Under the pieces are notes generated by a model, which was given only the letters and a program-made list of their open reading frames with translations, did not search any database and was not told the DNA's origin. 64,000 nt of DNA from Stomorhina lunata (Eukaryota > Arthropoda > Insecta > Diptera > Rhiniidae). The stretch is taken from assembly GCA_933228675.1 (NCBI GenBank), contig OW121742.1, forward strand, positions 19,868,850 to 19,932,849. Reading direction: 5' to 3'. Below are positions 37,120 through 48,699 of the stretch, piece by piece. The stretch's first letter is position 1, and each line of letters begins with the position of its first letter. Position numbers and translations under genes: made by a program.

Positions 37120-38610
37120 TTAAGAAAAATTTTCTAAAGAAAATTTTTTGTTAAAAAAATTTCCTATATGGAAAACTTTTCGTTAAAAAAATTTTCTATA
37201 TAGAAAATTATTCGTTAAAAACAATTTTCTATACAGAAAATTTTTTGTTAAAAAAAAATATTTCTATATAGAAAATTTTTCGTTAAAAAAAAATTTTATA
37301 TATAGAAAATTTTTCGTTAAAAAAAATTTTATATATAGAAAATTTTTCGTTAAAAAAAATTTTATATATAGAAAATTTTTCGTTAAAAAAATTTTATATG
37401 TAGAAAATTTTTCGTTAAAAAAAATTTTATATACAGAAAATTTTTCGTTAAAAAAAATTTTATATATAGAAAATTTTTCGTAACAAAAAATTTTATATAT
37501 AGAAAATTTTTCGTTAAAAAAATTTTATAGATAGAAAATTTTTCGTTAAAAAAAATTTTATATATAGAAAATTTTTCGTAACAAAAAATTTTATATATAG
37601 AAAATTTTTCGTTAAAAAAAATTGTATATATAGAAAATTTTTCGTTAAAAAAAATTGTATGTATAGAAAATTTTTCGCTAAAAAAAATTTTATATATAGA
37701 AAATTTTTCGTTAAAAAAAATTTTATATATAGAAAATTTTTCGTTAAAAAAAATTTTATATATAGAAAATTTTTCGTTAAAAAAATTTTATATATAGAAA
37801 ATTTTTCGTTAAAAAAAATTTTATATATAGAAAATTTTTCGTTAAAAGAAATTTTATATATAGAAAATTTTTCGTTAAAAAAATTTTATATATAGAAAAT
37901 TTTTCGTTAAAAAAAATTTTATATATAGAAAATTTTTCATTAAAAAAAATTTTATATATAGAAAATTTTTCGTTAGAAGAAATTTTATATATAGAAAATT
38001 TTTCGTAAAAAAAAAATTTTCTATAGAAAATTTTTCGTTAAAAAAAATTTTATATATAGAAAATTTTTCATTAAAAAAAAAATTATATATAGAAAATATT
38101 TCGTTAAAAAAAAATTTATATGTAGAAAATTTTTCGTTAAAAAAATTTTATATATAGAAAATTTTTCATTAAAAAAAAATTTATATATAGAAAATATTTC
38201 GTTAAAAAAAATTTATATATAGAAAATTTTTCGTTAAAAAAAATTTTATACATAGAAAATTTTTCGTTAAAAAAAATTTTATATATAAAAAATTTTTCGT
38301 TAAAAAAAATTTTATATATAGAAAATTTTTCGTTAAAAAAAAATTTATATATAGAAAATTTTTCGTTAAAAAAATTTATATATAGAAAATTTTTCGTTAA
38401 AAAAAATTTTATATATAGAAAATTTTTCGTTAAAAAAAAATTTATATATAGAAAATTTTTCGTTAAAAAAAATTTTATATATAGAAAATTTTTCGTTAAA
38501 AAAAATTTTATATATAGAAAATTTTTCGTTAAAAAAAATTTTATATATAGAAAATTTTTCGTTAAAAAAAATTTTATATATAGAAAATCTTTCGTTAAAA
38601 AATTTTTTCT
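37120..38610. repeat. 32-33-bp satellite, TATATAGAAAATTTTTCG family
   Basis: Units of TATAGAAAATTTTTCGTT, a run of 6-9 A, then ATTTTATA. Length varies through the A run (32 or 33 bp). The open frame 37659-37895 is an artefact of 33-bp units. Confidence 0.95.
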
Positions 38611-39720
38611 ATAGAAAATTTTTCGTTAAGAAAACAATTTTCTATAGAAAATTTTTCGTTAAGAAAACAATTTTCTATAGAAAATTTTTCGTTAAGAAAA
38701 CAATTTTCTATAGAAAATTTTTCGTTAAGAAAACAATTTTCTATAGAAAATTGTTCGTTAAGAAAACAATTTTCTATAGAAAATTTTTCGTTAAGAAAAC
38801 AATTTTCTATAGAAAATTTTTCGTTAAGAAAACAATTTTCTATAGAAAATTTTTCGTTAAGAAAACAATTTTCTATAGAAAATTTTTCGTTAAGAAAACA
38901 ATTTTCTATAGAAAATTTTTCGTTAAGAAAACAATTTTCTATAGAAAATTTTTCGTTAAGAAAACAATTTTCTATAGAAAATTTTTCGTTAAGAAAACAA
39001 TTTTCTATAGAAAATTTTTCGTTAAGAAAACAATTTTCTATAGAAAATTTTTCGTTAAGAAAACAATTTTCTATAGAAAATTTTTCGTTAAGAAAACAAT
39101 TTTCTATAGAAAATTTTTCGTTAAGAAAACAATTTTCTATAGAAAATTTTTCGTTAAGAAAACAATTTTCTATAGAAAATTTTTCGTTAAGAAAACAATT
39201 TTCTATAGAAAATTTTTCGTTAAGAAAACAATTTTCTATAGAAAATTTTTCGTTAAGAAAACAATTTTCTATAGAAAATTTTTCGTTAAGAAAACAATTT
39301 TCTATAGAAAATTTTTCGTTAAGAAAACAATTTTCTATAGAAAATTTTTCGTTAAGAAAACAATTTTCTATAGAAAATTTTTCGTTAAGAAAACAATTTT
39401 CTATAGAAAATTTTTCGTTAAGAAAACAATTTTCTATAGAAAATTTTTCGTTAAGAAAAAAATTTTCTATAGAAAATTTTTCGTTAAGAAAAAATTTTCT
39501 ATAGAAAATTTTTCGTTAAGAAAAAAATTTTCTATAGAAAATTTTTCGTTAAGAAAAAATTTTCTATAGAAAATTTTTCGTTAAGAAAAAAATTTTTTAT
39601 AGAAAATTTTTCGTTAAGAAAAAAATTTTCTATAGAAAATTTTTCGTTAAGAAAAAAATTTTTTATAGAAAATTTTTCGTTAAGAAAAAAATTTTCTAAA
39701 AAAAATTTCTATAGAAAATT
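38611..39720. repeat. 33-bp satellite, AAGAAAACAATTTTC subfamily
   Basis: A subfamily of the preceding array with CTATAGAAAATTTTTCGTTA then AGAAAACAATTTT. About 24 units between 38620 and 39440 are essentially perfect, and the last several switch to an AAAAAAATTTTC variant. The exact 33-bp period keeps one frame open for 272 codons (38751-39569, an 11-residue repeat FVKKTIFYRKF). It lacks an ATG start, signal peptide, intron and promoter of the type used by the genes here, so I treat it as non-coding. Confidence 0.95.
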
Positions 39721-40371
39721 TTAAGCTAATTTAAATATTTTAGATCTTTTTCGTTTCTCAATTAAAATACATCTTTAATGAATTCAAATAATTTTCTTTT
39801 TATTTAAAATCAATAATTACATTCGCTTTTATACATTTAAACAAAAAAGTATGTAAATGTAAGTCAATGTTACTTGGCAGCCCGTTCTACTTAATAATTA
39901 TACTTGGACTCAAAATCAACTAAAAATAGTATTTATTGCATTAAAAGGGTAAGTAGTTGCGAATAGTAAATTGGGGACCAGGTGTGCGATAAGAAATTGC
40001 CAAATGCATTTAAAGCGTTTTGAAGCTAAATACATGACCAAGGTCAATGCATTTGAAATTCAAAAAGTAACCGAAAATTAAAATTAGATTTTTATAAATA
40101 AAACTATTTCCTTTCTAGTCAAAATTTGGGAGACTAAGCAAATCCATAAATAGAAATTAGTAAACAAATCACGTAGATAAAATCAATATTTACTCACAGA
40201 AAATATTTGTATAGCAAGTAAATTTGGTAACAATTGTCGTACGTACGTCCCAATGAATGAAAGTACTTTTGGTTTTAAATATATATGAACGTCTGTGTAT
40301 TTGATTATGGTGACATCAGTCACATTTCATGAACAAAAACAAAAGAAATGATGGTTTTGAATTAAAATAAC
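39721..40371. promoter_or_regulatory. Upstream region of gene 4
   Basis: Non-satellite sequence between the 33-bp array and the TATA box. It includes the palindromic CGTACGTACG near 40239-40248. No coding region seen. Confidence 0.4.
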
Positions 40372-40406
40372 TATAAAAACGTTTAAAAATTACTTAAAAG
40401 ACATCA
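40372..40406 (+). promoter_or_regulatory. Core promoter of gene 4
   Basis: TATAAAAA at 40372-40379 in the TAACTATAAAA context shared with gene 3, followed by AATTACTTAAA; ATCATTA at 40403-40409 gives a TCA-type start about 34 nt downstream. The leader is about 60 nt. Confidence 0.62.
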
Positions 40407-40466
40407 TTAACACTTTAACTTTAGTTTAATAAACAAACCATTATTATTTTCCCTTCATCCTTTAAA

Positions 40467-41074
40467 ATGTTCAAGTTTGTAAGTTTTAAAATGATTTTAA
40501 AAAAATATAAAATATACAAGGTTTTTCCATTAAATAATCTCTTATAATAATTCCTTCAAAGGTTGTTGTCTTTGCTACCCTCTTCGCTTATGCTTCTGCC
40601 GGCTTAGTGCACCCTGCCACTTTCGCTGCTGCTCCCTCTGCTGTTGCTTATACTAATGCTCCTTTGTATGCTGCGGGTGGTAGTCAACAGGTGGATGTAC
40701 GTCACAATTATGATGGTACTTTGTCTTCTTACACCACCACTCCCTTCGGTTATACCTCTCCCATCTCTAGCCGTTATGTAGCTGGTGCTCCTGCCGCTTA
40801 TGCTGCCCCAGCTGCTTTCCCAGCTCCATCTGCTTTTGCTGCCCCTGCCGCTTTCCCAGCTCCCGCTGCCTTTGCTGCCCCTGCCGCTTTCCCAGCTCCA
40901 GCTGCCTTTGCCGCTCCTGCAGCTTTGCCTGCTCCTGTTGCTTTTGCTGCCCCTGCTAAATTTGTAGCACCTGCTGGTATTGCTGCTCCCTACGCCGTAG
41001 CTTCTCCTTATGCTGCTCCCTATGCCGCTCCTTACACAGCCGGTTTTGCTGCTCCCGCTAAAGTAGTTGTTTAA
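40467..41074 (+). CDS. Gene 4: Ala/Pro-rich low-complexity cuticle-type protein
   Basis: Exons 40467-40478 (MFKF) and 40562-41074, intron 83 nt (GTAAGT donor, TTCAAAG acceptor, phase 0). The protein is 174 aa. Signal peptide residues 1-18, conserved core from residue 45 (SQQVDVRHNYDGTLSSYTT, TPFGYTSPISSRY, VAGAPAA). Directly after the core is a 12-residue tandem repeat, AAFPAPAAFAAP, in about four copies, encoded by a 36-bp DNA repeat, then SPYAAPYAAPY and an APAKVVV end. Low-complexity cuticle structural role inferred from the secreted, Ala/Pro/Tyr-rich composition. The 36-bp repeat is the main difference from genes 2 and 3 and probably arose by slippage. AATAAA at 41156-41161 is the poly(A) signal. 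The Leu-rich frame at 40785-40967 is a shadow. Confidence 0.9.
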
Positions 41075-41155
41075 GTATGAAAAGACTGCAAAGAAATCAT
41101 GTTAAATTAAACTTGTTTTCATGTTAAATTTCGTTTATAACATTTGTTAAAGATA

Positions 41156-41161
41156 AATAAA
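41156..41161 (+). terminator. Poly(A) signal of gene 4
   Basis: AATAAA 82 nt after the stop codon; the 31-bp satellite starts about 35 bp later. Confidence 0.7.
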
Positions 41162-41196
41162 CTTAAGAAATTTTTGTTATATTAAAATTAAATAAC

Positions 41197-42680
41197 TTCT
41201 TAATTTTCTGCTGGAAATTTTTCGAAAACTTCCTATTTTTACAGGAAATTTTTCAAAAATTTCCTGTTTCTATAGGAAATTTTTCAATAATTTCTTATTT
41301 TTATAAGAAATTTTTTAAAAACTTCTTATTTTTATAAGAAAATTTTCAAAAATTTCTTATTTTTATAAGAAATTTTTCAAAAATTTCTTATTTTTTTAAG
41401 AAATTTTTCAAAAATTTCTTATTTTTATAAGAAATTTTTCAAAAATTTCTTATTTTTATAAGCAATTTTTCAAAAATTTCTTATTTTTATAAGAAATTTT
41501 TCAAAAATTTCTTATTTTTATAAGAAAATTTTCAAAAATTTCTTATTTTTATAAGAAAATTTTCAAAAATTTCTTATTTTTATAAGAAATTTTTTAAAAA
41601 CTTCTTATTTTTATAAGAAATTTTTCAAAAATTTCTTTTTTTATAAGAAATTTTTCAAAAATTTCTTATTTTTATAAGAAATTTTTCAAAAATTTCTTAT
41701 TTTTATAGAAATTTTTCAAAAATTTCTTATTTTTATAAGAAATTTTTCAAAAATTTCTTATTTTTATAAGAAAATTTTCAAAAATTTCTTATTTTTATAA
41801 GAAAATTTTCAAAAATTTCTTATTTTTATAAGAAATTTTTTTAAAACTTCTTATTTTTATAAGAAATTTTTCAAAAATTTCTTTTTTTATAAGAAATTTT
41901 TCAAAAATTTCTTATTTTTATAAGAAATTTTTCAAAAATTTCTTATTTTTATAAGAAATTTTTCAAAAATTTCTTATTTTTATAAGAAAATTTTCAAAAA
42001 TTTCTTATTTTTATAAAAAATTTTTCAAAAATTTCTTATTTTTATAAGAAATTTTTCAAAAATTTCTTATTTTTATAAGAAATTTTTTAAAAATTTCTTA
42101 TTTTTATAAGAAATTTTTTAAAAATTTCTTATTTTTATAAGAAAATTTTCAAAAATTTCTTATTTTTATAAGAAATTTTTTAAAAATTTCTTATTTTTAT
42201 AAGAAAATTTTCAAAAATTTCTTATTTTTATAAGAAAATTTTCAAAAATTTCTTATTTTTATAAGAAATTTTTCAAAAATTTCTTATTTTTATAGGAAAT
42301 TTTTCAAAAATTTCGTATTTTTATAAGAAATTTTTTAAAAATTTCTTATTTTTATAAGAAATTTTTCAAAAATTTCTTATTTTTATAAGAAATTTTTCAA
42401 AAATTTCTTTTTTTTATAAGAAATTTTTCAAAAATTTCTTATTTTTATAAGAAATTTTTGAAAAATTTCTTATTTTTATAAGAAATTTTTCAAAAATTTC
42501 TTATTTTTATAAGAAATTTTTCAAAAATTTCTTATTTTCATAAAAAATTTCTTATTTTTGTAAGAAGTTTTTCAAAAATTTTATAATTTTATAAGAAATT
42601 TTTCAAAAATTTCTTATTTTTATAAGAAATTTTTAAAAAATTTATTATTTTTATAAGAAATTTCTTATTTTTATAAGAAG
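41197..42680 (+). repeat. 31-bp satellite, TTATAAGAAATTTTTC subfamily
   Basis: Units of AAGAAATTTTTC and AAAAATTTCTT plus ATTTTTAT, about 47 copies. This subfamily has AAG where the other arrays have AGG, so the dyad (AAGAAATTTTT / AAAAATTTCTT) stays perfect: the two positions changed together. Confidence 0.95.
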
Positions 42681-43008
42681 TGCTGAAATCACAAAAAAAA
42701 ATTTAATCAAATACTTACAAGTAATACTCAAATTAACGCCTTAGATTTTTCAAATGTCTTTTATTGCATTAAAATTTTATTATATAATATTTGTCAATAA
42801 CACACAGAAAAAATTACATAATTTAATTTTAGGCCAAAAATAAAATCCAAACGAAAATGTAAGTAAATTTCAAACCAAATTCAAAACTTACTACTCAATT
42901 TAATTGGGTTATTAACCCAAAACACCAAAATTGTAGACCCACTAACCAAAAAATGAGTTAAATTATTTTAAATACAGAAAAAAAGCGAAAAGAAAGAAAA
43001 TATTAAAA
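42681..43008. other. Non-satellite spacer with palindrome
   Basis: AT-rich unique sequence with a perfect 17-bp palindrome at 42904-42920 (TTGGGTTA, T, TAACCCAA). No gene seen. Confidence 0.45.
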
Positions 43009-43700
43009 ACAAGCAAGAAAGTGCTATAGTCGGTCAAGCGCGACTATTCTATACCTTTCGCCACTAAGGTTTTCCTGTATAAAGGCAAGTATTTGCTAAA
43101 TTTTGCCATCATACAAACATTTTCTCAAAACTTTTATATTTAAGCTGTTCCCGTCATTTGGACTTATATGAGAGCTAGGGTCAAATGTAGACCGATTATC
43201 TCGAAATTTGGCAAATTGATTACACCTTTTACATAATTTTTGTATTTGTATGCAAAAAATAAACTTAAAATTTGATTTTTTTCTCATTTAGTGCATTTTG
43301 ACAGAAGAGTTTGTATGGGAGTTATGGTCAATTGTGGACCGATTTCAACGAAATTTGTTATTTGGCAGTATTTGTTTTGAATTTCATGAAAAAATATTGA
43401 TTTTTGTGGGCAAAATATCAATTCCGGCAAGTGGTGGCCATGGTTCCACTATCAAAAATTATCTGTGCCAAATTTCATCAAATTATCTTTAGAACTGCGA
43501 CCTGTAGCTTGATTACATGGTTTACATGGGGGTCCAGCCAGACGGACAGACTGACATCGCTAAATCGACTCAGAAAGTGATTCTAAGTCTATTGGTATAC
43601 TAAAAGGTAGGTCTAAGACAATTTTTTCTTTGCGTTACATACATCCTAAGAAATTTATAATACCCCTTCCACCTATGGTGGTGAAGGGTATAATAAAAGT
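43009..43700 (+). mobile_element. Dispersed dipteran repeat element, unclassified
   Basis: Begins near AAGCAAGAAAGTGCTATAGTC and ends GGTGGTGAAGGGTATAATA. The interior has CAGCCAGACGGACAGACTG followed by GACATCGCTAAATCGACTCA, a phrase I recognise from dispersed elements in many fly genomes. Frames on both strands (43096-43287, 43298-43492) are short and unsupported. No terminal inverted repeat was found by eye, so a Helitron-like or retroelement-derived origin cannot be separated. Pieces similar to its head and tail occur inverted at 50476-50514 and 48909-48927. Confidence 0.7.
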
Positions 43701-43960
43701 ATAAGCAGCAAAGTAATATTTATGAACTATTATTGAAAATTTGTTTGAAAATAGACCCAAAAAGAGGTATGACCAACATTTCGCTTTGTGTGTGTGTTTT
43801 TCTAACGGTTTTTGTAGGCCAATCGACTGAATAAGTCACGACTTATTTCACAGTCATTTTCAAACAAATTATTATCACGCACTATATAATGGTTTTTTAA
43901 TAACACTGTGCTAAAAATCTAATCTTTTTCTTTTATATCACATAATTTCATTCCTTCTTT
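43701..43960. other. Non-satellite spacer, no gene seen
   Basis: Unique sequence between the dispersed element and the next satellite. Nothing recognised. Confidence 0.4.
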
Positions 43961-46900
43961 TAAAAAAATCTTGTTTTCATAGGAAATTTTAAAAAATTTT
44001 CTTATTTTTTTAGGATTTTTTTAATATCTTATTTTTATAGGATTTTTTTTTTTTATAACTTTGTTATTTTTATAGCATTTTTTTTTTTAAATATTTCTTA
44101 TTTTTATAGCAAATTTTTTCAAAAATTTCTTATTTTAATATGAAATTTTTAAATTTTTTTATTTTTATAGAAAATTTTTCAAAAATTTCTTATTTTTATA
44201 GGAAATTTTTCAAAATTTTCTCATTTTTATAGAAAAGTTTTGAAAAATTTCCTATTTTTAAAGGCAATTTTTCAAAAATTTCTTATTTTTATAGGAAATT
44301 TTTCAAAAATTTCTTTATTATATAGGAAATTTTTCAAAATTTTCTCATTTTTATAGAAAAGTTTTCAAAAATTTCCTATTTTTAAAGGCAATTTTTCAAA
44401 AATTTCTTATTTTTATAGGAAATTTTTCAAAAATTTCTTTATTATATAGGAAATTTTTCAAAAATTTCTTATTTTTATAGGATAATTTTCAAAAATTTCT
44501 TATTTTTATAGGAAATTTTTCAAAAATTTCTTATTTTTATAGGAAATTTTTCAAAAATTTCTTATTTTTATAGGAAATTTTTCAAAAATTTCTTATTTTG
44601 ATAGGAAATTTTTCAAAAATTTCTTATTTTTATAGGAAATTTTTCAAAAATTTCTTGCTTTCATAGGAAATTTTTCAAAAATTTCTTGCTTTCATAGGAA
44701 ATTTTTCAAAAATTTCTTATTTTTATAGGAAATTTTTCAAAAATTTCTTATTTTTATAGGAAATTATTAAAAAATTTCTTATTTTTATAGGAAATTTTTC
44801 AAAAATTTCTTATTTTTATAGGAAATTTTTCAAAAGCTTCTTATTTTTATAGGATAATTTTCAAAAATTTCTTATTTTTATAGGAAATTTTTCAAAAATT
44901 TCTTATTTTTATAGGAAATTTTTCAAAAATTTCTTATTTTTATAGGAAATTTTTCAAAAATTTCTTATTTTTATAGGAAATTTTTCAAAAATTTCTTATT
45001 TTTATAGGAAATTTTTCAAAAATTTCTTATTTTTATAGGAAATTTTTCAAAAATTTCTTATTTTTATAGGAAATTTTTCAAAAATTTCTTATTTTTATAG
45101 GAAATTTTTCAAAAATTTCTTATTTTTATAGGAAATTTTTCAAAAATTTCCTATTTTTATAGGAAATTTTTCAAAAATTTCTGATTTTTATAGGAAATTT
45201 TTCAAAAATTTATTATTTTTATAAGAAATTTTTCAAAAATTTATTATTTTTATAAGAAATTTTTGAAAAATTTCCTATAAAAATAAGAAATTTTTGAAAA
45301 ATTTCCTATAAAAATAGGAAATTTTTCAAAAATTTCCTATTTTTATAGGAAATTTTTCAAAAATTTCTTATTTTTATAGGAAATTTTTCAAAAATTTCTT
45401 ATTTTTATAGGAAATTTTTCAAAAATTTCTTATTTTTATAGGAAATTTTTCAAAAATTTCTTATGTTTATAGGAAATTTTTCAAAAATTTCTTATTTTTA
45501 TAGGAAATTTTTCAAAAATTTCTTATTTTTATAGGAAATTTTTCAAAAATTTCTTATTTTTATAGGAAATTTTTCAAAAATTTCTTATTTTTATAGGAAA
45601 TTTTTCAAAAATTTCTTATTTTTATAGGAAATTTTTCAAAAATTTCTTATTTTTATAGGAAATTTTTTAAAAATTTCTTATTTTTATAGGAAATTTTTCA
45701 AAAATTTCTTATTTTTATAGGAAATTTTTCAAAAATTCCTTATTTTTATAGGAAATCTTTCAAACATATCTTTTTTTTATAGGAAATTTTTCAAAAATTT
45801 CTTATTTTTATAGGAAATCTTTCAAACATTTCCTATTTTTATAGGAAATCTCTCGAACATTTCTTATTTTGATAGGAATTTTTTCAAATTTTCTTATTTT
45901 TATAGTAAATTTTTCAAAAATTTCTTATTTTGATAGGAAATTTTTCAAAAAATTATTATTTTTATAGGAAATTTTTTAAAAATTTGTTATTTTTATAGTA
46001 AAGTTTTCAAAAATTTTTTATTTTTATAGTAAATTTTCCAAAAGTTTCCTTTTTTTATATGAAATTTTTTATAAATTTCCTTTTTTTATAGGAAATTTTT
46101 CAAAATTTCCTATTGTTATAGGAAATTTTTCAAAAAGTTCCTATTTTTATAGGAAAATTTTTCAAAATTTCCTTTTTTTTGTAGGAAATGTTTAAAAGAT
46201 TTCTTATTTTTATAGAAAGTTTTTCAAAAATTTCTTAATTTCATAGGAACATTTTTAAAAAGTACCCATTTTTATAAAACAGTTTTCAAAAATTTCTTAT
46301 TTTTATAGGAAATTTTTCAAAAATTTGCTTATTTTTATAGAAAATTTGTCAAAAATTTCCTACTTTAATATTTTTATACTAAATTTTTCAAAAAATTTCC
46401 TATTTCTACAGGAAAATTTTCAAAAATGTCCTATTTTTATAGGAAATTTTTCACAATTTTTTTTAAATTTCTTATTTTAATAGAAAATTTTTCAAAAATT
46501 TTCTATTGGTATAGAAAATTTTTTAAAAATTTCCTATTTTTATTAAAAATTTTTCAAAAATTTCCTATTTTTATAGAAAATTTTTCAAAAATTTCCTATT
46601 TTATATGAAATTTTTCAAAAATTTCCTATCATTATAGGAAATTCTCTTTTTATTGGAAATTTTTCAAATGTTTTCTATTTTTATAGGAAATTTTTCAAAA
46701 ATATTTTTGTAGACAATTTACAGGAATTTCTTATTTTTATAGAAAAACATTTAAAAATATCCTATTTACAAAAAATATTTTTATAGGAAATTTTTCAAAA
46801 ATATTTTTTTTCTAGAAAATTTTTTTAAAATTTCCTATTTTTATAGAAAAATTTTCAAAAATTTCCTATTTTTCAAAAATTTAGTACTCTAATAAAAAAT

Positions 46901-47035
46901 TTCTTATTTTGATAGATTTTTTTTTTGTTTTTAAATTTTCAAAATCTTCCTATTTTTTTTTTTTTGAAAATGTTTCCAATATTTCCTACATTTTTAAAAA
47001 GTTTTTCAAAATTTGTTTATTTTTATATGAAAACA
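43961..47035 (+). repeat. 31-bp satellite array with a short inverted patch
   Basis: Plus-orientation units (ATAGGAAATTTTTC and AAAAATTTCTTATTTTT), very regular between 44460 and 45750 and decaying to either side. At about 45255-45320 two to three units are inverted (TTTTTGAAAAATTTCC, TATAAAAATA) and then the array reverts: a small model of the large inversions after 51 kb. The open frame 46426-46608 is an artefact. Confidence 0.95.
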
Positions 47036-47516
47036 AAAAGTGTTGAAAAAAGTTAATTTTTCTTTAATGCAAAATTTTTGACGATCCCTAAAAGGTCATT
47101 GCAGATGGGGCCAGAATAAGTTTGTTTTAAGAAATATTTCTACAAGTTACCAACAAAAATAATGAAGCAAAACTGCAAGTAGCAAAATTAATATATATGC
47201 GAATCTACTAAGTTTGTTTAAACATTTTTTGCATCACAGTGTAATATTTTCATAAACAAAGATTTTGTCATAAAGACAAAGTGTCTAACTTAAGTACGTA
47301 CCAGCAGAAATTAGTGGATAACACACCCAAAAATAAAATTTTAGTTTAACCAAATTTGGGAACACATTCAGTTATTTATGGGTAATGGCTATTCAAAATA
47401 AGGGAACTGTGGGAGTGTGGCAATTGCAATGAACATCATTTAAAATATTTTTGGAACTTTGTTTTACATGTTCGGGTGATTGGTAATTAATATTTTCATG
47501 AAACAGGTGTTTTCGG
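47036..47516. promoter_or_regulatory. Upstream region of gene 5
   Basis: Non-satellite sequence upstream of the gene 5 TATA box; no coding region or obvious factor cluster seen. Confidence 0.4.
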
Positions 47517-47548
47517 TATAAATTACAGTTCAATAATTAATAATTCAT
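47517..47548 (+). promoter_or_regulatory. Core promoter of gene 5
   Basis: TATAAAT at 47517-47523; TTCATTAG at 47544-47551 gives a start about 30 nt downstream, a standard TATA to start spacing. Leader about 90 nt. Confidence 0.6.
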
Positions 47549-47637
47549 TAGTTACACATTATTTGCATAGACAAAGAGTTGTCTGACAGAGGAACAATTT
47601 AATTAAATCGGGATTAAAGTTTAACAAACCAAATAAG

Positions 47638-48458
47638 ATGATGAATGTTAAAGTGGTAAGTTTTTGGAAGTTTACAAAAGAAGCTTTTAGTTTTTAAAAT
47701 ATTGTTTTTTTTCAAAGGTTTTTGCCTTGTTAGTCTTAGCTGTGGTATCTGCCCAGGCTAAGCCTTCCCATCCCTACGGTTTTCATGGAGTACCCACTCA
47801 TTTGGATTTAGCTCCACCAGTATTCCCACCAGCTCATTTCCAGGCCGATCATTTGGATTTAGCACCACCAGTTTTGCCACCAGCTCATTTCCATGCCAAT
47901 CATTTGGATTTAGCACCACCAGTTCTGCCACCAGCTCATTTCCATGCTGAGGCTCCTCTTCCTTTGCTGCCTCATTATCATCAAGCTAGATTGTTGCCAT
48001 CAGCTCACTTCCATGCTGCTCCTGCTCCATTCCTACCAGCCCCAGCACCTTTACTTCCCGCCCCAGCACCTTTATTACCAGCTCCAGCACCTCTACTTCC
48101 AGCTTCTGCTCCCCTCCTTCCAGCTCCCGCACCTCTTCTCCCAGCTCCTGCTCATCTTCTGCCAGCCCCGGCACACTTTCTCCCTGCTCAGGCTCCTCTA
48201 GTGCACACCCATACCCATGTTGTACCCGCCCCTGCACCCATACTTCCTCCCGTTCTCGAAGCCATTAACTTTGTAGAACCTCTACCCACCTATCGTGCTA
48301 TCGCTGGACCCAAAACCACTACCCATCATGTTTCCGTAGGCTATGCTTTCCCTCAACCTCGTTTAGCTAAACTCCATTCCCACATCCATGCTCTACCTCA
48401 TGCTCATCTACATGCTGCTTCTTTAAAACTGGCTCATCATCATCATACACTTTTCTAG
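47638..48458 (+). CDS. Gene 5: His/Pro/Ala-rich secreted repeat protein
   Basis: Exons 47638-47655 (MMNVKV) and 47718-48458, intron 62 nt (GTAAGT donor, TTCAAAG acceptor, phase 0). The protein is 252 aa. The first of two adjacent ATGs is used; the second is equally possible. Signal peptide about residues 1-20 (VVFALLVLAVVSAQA). Three 17-residue repeats HLDLAPPVLPPAHFHAN at residues 34-84, then nine 7-residue repeats of APAPLLP type at 107-169. The C-terminal part (about 170-252) is less repetitive, has TYRAIAGPKTTTHHVSVGYAF, and then a His-rich end (HSHIHALPHAHLHA, HHHH). No cysteines and no R&R motif. The composition suggests an extracellular matrix or cuticle protein, with histidines that could bind metal or take part in cross-linking; both points are inference. 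It does not share the core of genes 2-4. Overlapping frames on both strands are shadows. Confidence 0.85.
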
Positions 48459-48689
48459 AAATTTTGCCTTTTCCTTGACAAAAAGGATTTCTTTAGAATT
48501 AATTTGTTATTCCTTAGTTAAGCGTGTATGTATTTATTTGTAAACCCAAGTCTAAGAAAAACCTATTTACAGCTTTTTATACCAAAGTCTCTATGTAGAA
48601 TGTAACTATACCAAAGTTATTTTAATGTTATTTAGTTTTTATAATTTATTTAACAAATAATATTAATTTTTGTTTATAAGAAAATGAAA

Positions 48690-48699
48690 AATAAATAAA
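48690..48699 (+). terminator. Poly(A) signal of gene 5
   Basis: Two overlapping AATAAA hexamers (48690-48695 and 48694-48699), about 235 nt after the stop codon. Confidence 0.65.

Noticed and set aside
38751..39569. 272-codon open frame of FVKKTIFYRKF repeats as a protein gene
   Set aside because: It is fully explained by a stop-free 33-bp tandem unit; no ATG, signal peptide, promoter or intron layout like the real genes.
43096..43492. Two small open frames inside the dispersed element
   Set aside because: On opposite strands, short, without domain motifs; the element appears non-coding.
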